The notes under the pieces were generated by a model. The model did no database searches and was not told the DNA's origin. It saw only the letters and a program-made list of their open reading frames with translations. A DNA stretch of 64,000 nt from the NCBI RefSeq assembly GCF_002777825.1, contig NZ_MEIR01000059.1:1-64000 (forward strand), read 5' to 3'. The DNA is from Snodgrassella alvi (GTDB taxonomy: Bacteria; Pseudomonadota; Gammaproteobacteria; Burkholderiales; Neisseriaceae). Numbering within the stretch: position 1 is the first letter of the stretch; each line of letters opens with the position of its first letter. A program made the translations under genes and the position numbers. Positions 57,698-64,000 of the stretch are shown piece by piece.

Positions 57698-58746
57698 GCT
57701 TTTGCTACAGCCTGCTTGATAGCAGCCACAAAAGCATCAACTTGTTGGGCTGTTGTATCAAAACTGGTCATCCAGCGCACTTCTCCTTTATCTTCATCCC
57801 AGTCATAAAAATGAAACTGTTGATGCAAACGGGTACGGGCAGAAGCCGGTAAAACAGCAAATACGGCGTTGGCCTGTGTTTTCTGGGTAAAAGTAATATT
57901 TTCAACCTCGGCCAGTGATGCGGCCAGGCGTGCCGCCATCAGATTACTGTTGGCTGCTAAATTCAGCCACAAATCATCCTCCAGCCAAGCCAGAAACTGG
58001 GCAGACACAAATCGCATTTTTGCCCCAAGCTGAGCATTGATTTTACGTAAATACGGCATAGCTGCATGAGCATCGGAGTGCATACTGATAATACATTCAC
58101 CCTGTAACATGCCATTTTTAGTGCCACCCAGATTCAGCATATCCACGCCGGTATCAGTAATCATCGTTCTGACATTGGTATTTTCTGCAACCAACGCATT
58201 TGCCAGACGCGCACCATCTACATACAGCTTCATATTATGCTGATGACAGTAATCAGCCAAAGCCCGGATTTCAGCTACACTGTAACAGGTGCCCAGCTCA
58301 GTTGTCTGGCTGATATAAACCACGGCCGGCTGGGCACGGTGTTCCACTCCGAAACCCCATGCTTGTTTGGCCACCAACTGTGGTGTTAATTTACCATCGG
58401 TAGTAGCAACGGTTAATAGCTTCACGCCAGCCATATGTTCAGGTGCAACACCCTCATCACACTGAATATGCGCACTATCGGCACAGATTACCGCACCCCA
58501 GCGTGGCAATAATGCCTGTATAGCGGTTATATTCGCACCAGTACCATTGAAAACAGGAAAAGCTTCTGCCTGTTCACCAAATAATTGTTTTATTTTCTGT
58601 TGTAAGGCTATGGTGTAAACATCTGCACCATATGCAGGCTGGTGGCCGCCATTAGCCACCATCAACGCCTGTAAAATTTTTGGGTGCACACCTGCGTAAT
58701 TATCGGAGGCAAAAGCATAACTCTGATTATCATGTAAACAGTTCAT
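57694..58746 (-). CDS. ltaE: Low-specificity L-threonine aldolase
   Basis: A PLP enzyme that cleaves threonine and allo-threonine to glycine and acetaldehyde. The 350-residue product has FASDNYAGVHPKILQAL, the PVFNGTGANITAIQAL cofactor region, YVDGARLANAL with the PLP-binding Asp, and the Schiff-base Lys in NLGGTKNGMLQGE. It could supply glycine for PurD, which is encoded just downstream. An inverted repeat lies 23 bases upstream of its start. Confidence 0.93.
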   Translation of the reverse strand: MNCLHDNQSYAFASDNYAGVHPKILQALMVANGGHQPAYGADVYTIALQQKIKQLFGEQAEAFPVFNGTGANITAIQALLPRWGAVICADSAHIQCDEGVAPEHMAGVKLLTVATTDGKLTPQLVAKQAWGFGVEHRAQPAVVYISQTTELGTCYSVAEIRALADYCHQHNMKLYVDGARLANALVAENTNVRTMITDTGVDMLNLGGTKNGMLQGECIISMHSDAHAAMPYLRKINAQLGAKMRFVSAQFLAWLEDDLWLNLAANSNLMAARLAASLAEVENITFTQKTQANAVFAVLPASARTRLHQQFHFYDWDEDKGEVRWMTSFDTTAQQVDAFVAAIKQAVAKA

Positions 58747-58768
58747 GGGTTTAAGTCAAATAAAATAT

Positions 58769-58807
58769 TATCAACAGTATTTGAAAGCTGCCTAAATACT
58801 GTTGATA
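58769..58807. repeat. Inverted repeat between etfA and ltaE
   Basis: TATCAACAGTATTT and AAATACTGTTGATA are perfect 14-base arms with an 11-base spacer. It could end etfA transcripts (the minus strand downstream is T-rich) or act as an operator for ltaE. It lies 98 bases from the parS-like site. Confidence 0.6.
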
Positions 58808-58904
58808 TTCAGGCAATTTACCGGTAACAAAGAGCTATAAAAATATTTTTCATTCCAGATATGACAGCTATTAATCAGTTTGCCACACTGGCTTCCAACA
58901 GTAA

Positions 58905-58920
58905 TGTTTCACGTGAAACA
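58905..58920. promoter_or_regulatory. parS centromere-like site (ParB binding)
   Basis: TGTTTCACGTGAAACA is a perfect 16-base palindrome and matches the widely conserved parS consensus TGTTNCACGTGAAACA. ParB binds and spreads from such sites, which cluster around chromosomal origins. It lies in the intergenic space between etfA and ltaE. parA and parB are not in this window. The sequence match is direct; activity is inferred. Confidence 0.9.
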
Positions 58921-58943
58921 TTGTCAAAGCAGCAATTGCTAAT

Positions 58944-59888
58944 TCAGTGTACGATCGCTTTTATCTGCTGGATGAGCTCAGGAACAGCGGTATGCAGATC
59001 AGCTACCAAGCCGTAATCTGCAACTTTAAAAATAGGTGCTTCTGCATCTTTGTTAATGGCCACAATTACTTTACTGTCTTTCATTCCGGCCAGATGCTGG
59101 ATGGCTCCAGAAATTCCAATAGCAATATATAAATCTGGTGCCACTATTTTACCTGTTTGTCCTACCTGACAATCGTTTGAGGCATAATCTGCGTCTACAG
59201 CCGCACGCGAAGCACCAATAGCCGCATTCAGAGTATCGGCCAGCGGATTCAGAAGAGCGGCAAAATTTTCTGCACTGCCTAGCCCACGTCCGCCACTTAC
59301 CACAACTTTAGCTGTGGTCAATTCCGGATGTTCGGATTTTGTCAGACTACGATCGACAAAACGGCTCAATTGCGGCGCGGCTACAACAGCAATATTTTCA
59401 ATTACTGCCTCCCCACCAGTTACTTCAGCCAGCGCAAAAGCAGTTGTTCGAATGGTAAGTAACTGTTTTGGCTGTTCACTACGTACAGTCTGTAACGCAT
59501 TGCCAGCATAAATCGGGTGAACAAAGGTTTGCGTATCAACAATTGAAGTTACATCGGAAACTGGAGCACAATCAAGTAAGGCGGCTACACGTGGCAGCAG
59601 ATTTTTACCAAAGCTAGTAGCAGCAGCAACAATATGGCTATATGAATCAGCCAGTTGCACTATCAATGGAGTCAGTGTTTCAGCCAGCCCCTGGGCATAA
59701 ATAGAAGCATCAGCGAGCAGAACTTTACGCACACCACTAATTTGCTGTGCCTGAACAGCAATATCTGCCACATCATGCCCTGCTACCAGAATATCCACTT
59801 CACCTAGCTGGCTTCCTGCCGTTACCGCAGATAAAGTAGCCTCATCCAGACAGGATTGCTGCTGTTCAGCAATAATCAGTACAGACAT
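58944..59888 (-). CDS. etfA: Electron transfer flavoprotein alpha subunit
   Basis: EtfA holds the FAD that takes electrons from acyl-CoA and similar dehydrogenases. The 314-residue product has an N-terminal alpha/beta domain and the C-terminal FAD domain with [34 protein letters not shown] and [25 protein letters not shown] supports the ATG at 59888. It follows etfB by 10 bases, so they form an operon. No dehydrogenase or ETF:quinone oxidoreductase is nearby. Confidence 0.96.
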   Translation of the reverse strand: MSVLIIAEQQQSCLDEATLSAVTAGSQLGEVDILVAGHDVADIAVQAQQISGVRKVLLADASIYAQGLAETLTPLIVQLADSYSHIVAAATSFGKNLLPRVAALLDCAPVSDVTSIVDTQTFVHPIYAGNALQTVRSEQPKQLLTIRTTAFALAEVTGGEAVIENIAVVAAPQLSRFVDRSLTKSEHPELTTAKVVVSGGRGLGSAENFAALLNPLADTLNAAIGASRAAVDADYASNDCQVGQTGKIVAPDLYIAIGISGAIQHLAGMKDSKVIVAINKDAEAPIFKVADYGLVADLHTAVPELIQQIKAIVH

Positions 59889-59898
59889 CAATATCTCC

Positions 59899-60648
59899 TT
59901 AAAAAACTTTAGCTTCGTTGTGCAATTTATCCACCAGTTCGGCTACATTTTGTACCACAATACCAGCGGCACGCACTTGAGGTTCTGTCACTTTCAGCTG
60001 TACCAGCCGCGGGCTGATATCCACGCCCAGTTCTGCTACTGTTTTTTTCTCCAGCGGTTTCTTTTTTGCCTGCATGATATTGGGTAGCTTGATATAGCGT
60101 GGTTCATTCAAACGCAGATCAACACTAATCACCGCAGGCAAGGTCAGCGCCAGCCGTTCCTGCCCGCCATCTATTTCACGGGTAATCAGTACTTCATCGT
60201 TAGCCAGTTCTATCTTGCTGGCAAAAGTACCCTGAGCAAGCTGCATCAGGGCTGAAAGCATTTGTGCTGTCTGATTGGCATCATCATCTATTGCCTGTTT
60301 GCCCAGCAATAATAACTGTGGCTGCTCCAGATCGGCCACGGCTTTTAGCAGTTTGGCCACAGCCAGTGGTTGAAGTGCTTCATCCGTTTCCACATGAATG
60401 GCACGATCAGCACCCATAGCAAGAGCGGTTCGCAGGGTTTCTTCACATTGTTTCACCCCGAGGGATACCACAACCACTTCAGTAGCTTTGCCAGCCTCTT
60501 TCAAACGCACAGCCTCTTCCACAGCTATTTCATCAAACGGATTCATTGACATTTTTACATTGCCAATATCCACATCTGATTCATCTGCTTTTACGCGTAC
60601 TTTAACGTTGTAATCAACAACACGTTTTACCGCTACCAATATTTTCAT
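59899..60648 (-). CDS. etfB: Electron transfer flavoprotein beta subunit
   Basis: EtfB pairs with EtfA and binds AMP. The 249-residue product begins [20 protein letters not shown] and shows [32 protein letters not shown] and the [16 protein letters not shown] recognition region. AGGA precedes the ATG at 60648; the 15-codon upstream extension is not supported. It is the last leftward gene before the large non-coding region, so it marks the turn in gene direction. Confidence 0.96.
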   Translation of the reverse strand: MKILVAVKRVVDYNVKVRVKADESDVDIGNVKMSMNPFDEIAVEEAVRLKEAGKATEVVVVSLGVKQCEETLRTALAMGADRAIHVETDEALQPLAVAKLLKAVADLEQPQLLLLGKQAIDDDANQTAQMLSALMQLAQGTFASKIELANDEVLITREIDGGQERLALTLPAVISVDLRLNEPRYIKLPNIMQAKKKPLEKKTVAELGVDISPRLVQLKVTEPQVRAAGIVVQNVAELVDKLHNEAKVF

Positions 60649-60693
60649 CCGAACCATCCTAATACAGAAAATCAGCCAATTAATATGATTCAA

Positions 60694-61624
60694 CTGTTAC
60701 TATAATTCTTAACTAACCTGACATAGTAACATAAGAACAATTAAACTGCCGAAAATGAGCCAATAATATCATTCTGCTGGCATGATTAGCCTGTGGATAA
60801 TATTTAACAGACTGGTGTCAATACTATTCTTACTATTCCCCACCTAAAATATCCACAGTTCAGCAATAATCCAGTCAACAAGAAATAACAAACATTTTCT
60901 GCTAGCTAAATCTGTCTGGCTGATTAACGGTTAGTTCAGGATTAATTGCGCATCTGCCCAGTCTTTTTTTTGCTGCCGAAATAAGGCAGATTCCAACCAA
61001 AGCATACGGTACCGTCAGGTAGAGCAATAATATAAATATAAATCAAAAATTTAACCTCTACCCTACTCTATCAGACTTATCCACAAGCAGTGGATGATAC
61101 TTAACCAAACACAATATTCAGGTTTCGTGCTTTAAGTTATTCACAGTTACGATCATGCAGAAGCAGTATCCGTTCAACAATAATCATTATTGCAATACCT
61201 ATGTGCCAGCAATGCCAATTATCCACAAGCAGTGCATTTATGATGCTGGTTCAACCTGTTTTACTATCTCGACAACTGCCATATTGAATAAAGACGCATT
61301 GTTAAGGTAGTAAATAGAAGCTACTGAATGGAGCCACTGTGTCAGGTAGCCAGTTTCTTAATTTTTGCTCATAAATTAACACCATATAGCCAGAGCAAAT
61401 AAAGAAAAAATTAATATTTATCAATATACAAAAAAATAATTTATTTTAAATTGATACCAGGTATTAAGAGTAAAGTTACCAGATAATCAGCCATAAGCTG
61501 TGAAAAACGGCTGCTGAAAATTAAATACAATACTAAACAATAAACTGAATATTTTATCCACAACTTATATACATACATATGCACTTGTTACCCTATAATA
61601 GTTGCTATTCAGATAAATAATTAT
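60694..61624. other. Candidate chromosomal replication origin (DnaA-box cluster, AT-rich tract)
   Basis: This 931-base region has no gene. Exact DnaA boxes lie at 60792-60800, 61077-61085, 61137-61145, 61219-61227 and 61554-61562, with a one-mismatch box at 60849-60857. About 60 bases from 61397 to 61456 are almost pure A and T and could be the unwinding element. Genes run left on one side (etfB) and right on the other (trmO). Plus-strand C exceeds G to the left and G exceeds C to the right. dnaA is not adjacent, which is the main reason for caution. Confidence 0.6.
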
Positions 61625-61636
61625 GTGTTCAGTTTT

Positions 61637-62350
61637 ATGTCTCATTCCTTCGCAGCCTCAAGTGAGCATTGGATGATCCAGCCAATTGGCTATATATATT
61701 CTCCCTATAAACAAAAATTTGGCGTGGCTCGACAGCCCGGTTTGGTACCTGCGGCACATGCCTATATAGATTTATCAACTAAATTCACTGCTGATTGTGT
61801 GCGTGGATTAAGTGATTACGACTATATCTGGGTACAGTTTGTTTTTCATGCCACAGTTAAAGATGGCTGGCAACCTTTGATTAGGCCGCCAAAATTGGGA
61901 GGTAAAGAAAAAAAAGGTGTTTTTGCTACCCGCAGTCCACACCGGCCAAATCATCTTGGGCTTTCACTGGTGAAGCTGGAACAAATTGAATACGGTAAAC
62001 AGATTCGTTTGCATGTAAGTGGGGTGGATTTTCTGGATCAAACTCCGGTTGTTGATATCAAACCCTATATTCCTTTTGTTGAAGCCAAACCTAATGCAAA
62101 TTGTAGTTTTGCGCATGAGCGTGAATTACTGAATGTGTACTGGTCACAGCCAGCTTTAGAGCAACTGGCATTATTTTCTTTAGATTCAAATTATTATCAA
62201 CTAGTTAACCAGAGTCTGGCTCAGGATCCACGGCCGGTACATCAACAACATGCAGACAAGATTTTTGTTATGCATTTGTTTGATTGGGATGTTTTATTTC
62301 AGATTAAAAATAATATGGTTGAGGTGGTCGGATTAAGAAAGCATGTGTAA
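61637..62350 (+). CDS. trmO: tRNA (N6-threonylcarbamoyladenosine37-N6)-methyltransferase TrmO
   Basis: TrmO (TsaA/YaeB family) methylates t6A37 of tRNA-Thr with SAM. The 237-residue product has the small beta-barrel domain: IQPIGYIYSPYKQKFGVARQ, DYDYIWVQFVFH, GKEKKGVFATRSPHRPNHLG and GVDFLDQTPVVDIKPYIPF, then a C-terminal extension. The ATG at 61637 is preferred to a GTG four codons upstream; an ATG at 61673 directly before IQPIGYI is also possible, as no start has a good ribosome site. It is the first rightward gene after the candidate origin. Confidence 0.92.
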   Translation: MSHSFAASSEHWMIQPIGYIYSPYKQKFGVARQPGLVPAAHAYIDLSTKFTADCVRGLSDYDYIWVQFVFHATVKDGWQPLIRPPKLGGKEKKGVFATRSPHRPNHLGLSLVKLEQIEYGKQIRLHVSGVDFLDQTPVVDIKPYIPFVEAKPNANCSFAHERELLNVYWSQPALEQLALFSLDSNYYQLVNQSLAQDPRPVHQQHADKIFVMHLFDWDVLFQIKNNMVEVVGLRKHV

Positions 62351-62657
62351 TGTTAAATTGTTATTCAAATAGAAGTATAAATAATAAAAGGATGGGGACA
62401 AAGATGAAGTCATACATCCTGTGGAAAACTTTAAATATTAATATTAATCATATGCTTGAATCTTAATAAGTCCAGGATTTTTTCTGGGTATGGATTGTGA
62501 ATTATGTGGATAACTTTAATAAAAATTTAGCTGATTGTGAATAACAGGCAATAATGAAGGCTAATAGCGATAATTTATCCACTTTTTGACAAAATTCATT
62601 ACGTCCACTGGCGAAATTCGCTACCATAGTGCAATCAGATTAAGTGGGGATCAGAAT
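62351..62657. other. Non-coding spacer with DnaA boxes upstream of lpxC
   Basis: No gene is seen. Exact DnaA boxes lie at 62505-62513 and 62536-62544 (minus orientation), with a one-mismatch box at 62574-62582. By hand count the plus strand has about twice as many Gs as Cs here, the opposite of the region left of 61.3 kb. The lpxC promoter must also lie here or upstream. Confidence 0.6.
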
Positions 62658-63575
62658 ATGTTGCAGCGTACACTAGCAAAAAGCATCAGCGTTACTGGGG
62701 TGGGTTTGCATTCCGGAGAACGGGTAAGGCTCGGACTGCATCCGGCTGCATCGGATAGTGGTATTCGTTTTCGGCGTACTGATCTGTCTGGAGAACAGAA
62801 CAGAATTGTGAAGCTGACGCCTGAACTAATTAACGATACCCGTCTGTCTTCCACAGTAGTCACCACTGATGGTATTCGTGTCGGTACCATAGAACATATT
62901 ATGTCGGCATTTGCAGCCTATGGTATTGATAACATTCTTGTAGAATTGAATGCACCGGAAATTCCCATCATGGATGGTTCCAGCCTGCCTTTTATTTATC
63001 TGTTACAGGATGCCGGTGTTATCGATCAGCCTGCTGAAAAACGTTTTTTACGGATAAAACAGCCGGTGATGGTTGCTGAAGGAGATAAATGGGTAAAATT
63101 TACGCCGTATGAGGGCTTTCGGGTTACTTTAACCATAGCTTTTGATCACCCGGTTTTTAATCGTAGTAACCAGACTTTTCAGATTGATTTTGCTGGTCAG
63201 TCTTATGTGGATGAAATATCGCGGGCACGAACTTTTGGTTTTATGCAGGAAGTGGAGCTGATGCGCAGCCATAATCTGGGACTGGGGGGAAATCTGAGTA
63301 ATGCTATTGTAATTGACGATATGGATGTTCTAAATTCGGAGGGGTTACGTTACCCAGATGAATTTGTGCGTCATAAAATTCTGGACGCCATTGGTGATCT
63401 TTATACTCTTGGTCATCCGGTTATCGGTGCTTTTGAAGGCTACAAATCTGGCCATGCAATAAATAATGCACTACTACGTAAGTTATTGGCTCAGCCAGAA
63501 ACATATGAATGGGTAACTTTTCCACACAACCGGCAATTGCCCGCTGCCTTTCACCATCTGCCTCAGGCTGCCTGA
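62658..63575 (+). CDS. lpxC: UDP-3-O-acyl-N-acetylglucosamine deacetylase LpxC
   Basis: LpxC is the zinc deacetylase that commits the cell to lipid A. The 305-residue product begins MLQRTLAKSISVTGVGLHSG and has the first zinc His in GTIEHIMSAFAAYGIDN, NAPEIPIMDGSSLPF, and the second zinc motif in FVRHKILDAIGDLYTLGHPV with the following HAINNALL segment. The ATG at 62658 is chosen over one 24 codons upstream on family length; GGGGATC lies before it. The other lpx genes are near the left end of the window. Confidence 0.97.
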   Translation: MLQRTLAKSISVTGVGLHSGERVRLGLHPAASDSGIRFRRTDLSGEQNRIVKLTPELINDTRLSSTVVTTDGIRVGTIEHIMSAFAAYGIDNILVELNAPEIPIMDGSSLPFIYLLQDAGVIDQPAEKRFLRIKQPVMVAEGDKWVKFTPYEGFRVTLTIAFDHPVFNRSNQTFQIDFAGQSYVDEISRARTFGFMQEVELMRSHNLGLGGNLSNAIVIDDMDVLNSEGLRYPDEFVRHKILDAIGDLYTLGHPVIGAFEGYKSGHAINNALLRKLLAQPETYEWVTFPHNRQLPAAFHHLPQAA

Positions 63576-63577
63576 GG
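63561..63577. repeat. Uptake-sequence-like palindrome at the lpxC stop
   Basis: CCTCAGG-CTG-CCTGAGG is a perfect 7-base-pair stem overlapping the lpxC stop codon. It contains AGGCTGCCTGA, eleven bases of the Neisseriaceae uptake dialect AGGCTGCCTGAA. It may help end the lpxC transcript, but no T-run follows. Confidence 0.5.
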
Positions 63578-63689
63578 ACTAACTTACATTATTCAGGGGC
63601 AGAATATGCTATAATGCCCAGCGCCGTCAAAAATAGCATGGTCGGACAAATATTATCTGGCTTTATATTCACTATTCTGGGATAAGAAA

Positions 63690-64000
63690 ATGAACTATCA
63701 GGCTGTTGTAGCACAATTACTCAATGTAGAAGGTGCGCTGGCAGCTGCAGTGGTTGATTATGATAATGGTATGCTGATGGCTGGTAGTGCTATTAATAAA
63801 ATAGATCTGGAAATTGCCGCTGCCAGCAGTACCGAAGTTATCCGTTCAAAAATCAAAACCATGCAGATGCTGGAGCTGAACGATGAAATTGAAGATATAT
63901 TGATTACTCTTGGTCATCAATATCATTTGATCCGGCCGCTGAAAAAACTTGGCAGCCTATTTTTGTATTCTGTACTTGACAGCAACAGAGCCAATCTGGC
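63690..64000 (+). CDS. Roadblock/LC7-domain protein (partial, runs off the window)
   Basis: The visible 103 codons begin MNYQAVVAQLLNVEGALAAA and continue VVDYDNGMLMAGSA, LEIAAASSTEVIRSKIKTMQ and EDILITLGHQYHLIRPL. This is the pattern of roadblock/LC7 domains: a GA-x-AAAVVD-type strand, a glycine turn, an amphipathic helix and a paired strand. Such proteins often regulate small GTPases, as MglB does for MglA. The stop codon lies beyond the right edge. AAGAAA precedes the ATG. The partner is unknown. Confidence 0.8.
   Translation, partial: MNYQAVVAQLLNVEGALAAAVVDYDNGMLMAGSAINKIDLEIAAASSTEVIRSKIKTMQMLELNDEIEDILITLGHQYHLIRPLKKLGSLFLYSVLDSNRANL

Noticed and set aside
61625-61636. GTG start for trmO
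   Set aside because: No ribosome site. The ATG at 61637 is equally open and more usual.

Overview
The window looks like chromosomal DNA of a Neisseriaceae betaproteobacterium, most like the bee-gut genus Snodgrassella. The reasons are the AT-leaning base composition, the rpsB-tsf-pyrH-frr-uppS-cdsA-dxr-rseP-bamA-skp-lpxD-fabZ-lpxA gene order, hairpins built from GGCTGCCTGA-type words like Neisseriaceae uptake sequences, and a very large trimeric adhesin rich in Ser-Leu-Ser-Thr. The genus is an inference; no rRNA gene is inside the window to confirm it.

Layout. 0-0.5 kb: promoter and boxA leader of a leftward rRNA operon whose 16S gene lies off the left edge. 0.5-3.6 kb: a secreted protein and tonB-exbB-exbD. 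3.8-16.6 kb: a long leftward block for translation (rpsB, tsf, frr), UMP kinase, undecaprenyl and phospholipid precursors (uppS, cdsA), isoprenoids (dxr), site-2 protease (rseP), outer-membrane assembly (bamA, skp) and lipid A (lpxD, fabZ, lpxA). 16.8-22.1 kb: fau, then an AT-rich decayed stretch with gene remnants and a small membrane gene split by an amber codon, then nitroreductase, a NERD protein and tRNA-Leu. 22.3-26.6 kb: an SCO1-like lipoprotein and hisG-[NYN/LOTUS protein]-hisD. 26.6-41.6 kb: a broken VOC-family gene, purB, a glycosyltransferase, prfB with its programmed frameshift, queuosine genes (yhhQ, queF) with a preQ1 riboswitch, aroG, ftsEX, grxC, secB, an MFS carrier, sulfate-binding protein, cysI and a DUF1653 protein. 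41.7-44.5 kb: mnmE, an FKBP isomerase and a hydroxyacid dehydrogenase. 44.5-54 kb: three tandem DUF2827-like genes directly downstream of a 1,934-residue trimeric autotransporter. 54-62.6 kb: two non-coding clusters of DnaA boxes flanking purD, an IMPACT-family gene, ltaE, etfA and etfB, with a perfect parS palindrome between them. 61.6-64 kb: trmO, lpxC and the start of a roadblock/LC7 gene, all rightward.

Two parts stand out. First, 54.5-62.6 kb has the hallmarks of a replication-origin region: clustered exact DnaA boxes, an AT-rich tract, gene direction and GC skew that both change sign near 61.6 kb, and parS-like sites at 58.9 kb and inside mnmE at 42.0 kb, although no dnaA is present. 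Second, the adhesin and its three DUF2827-like neighbours look like a dedicated surface-adhesin module, possibly an adhesin-modification system of an undescribed enzyme family. Both are inferences from sequence alone.
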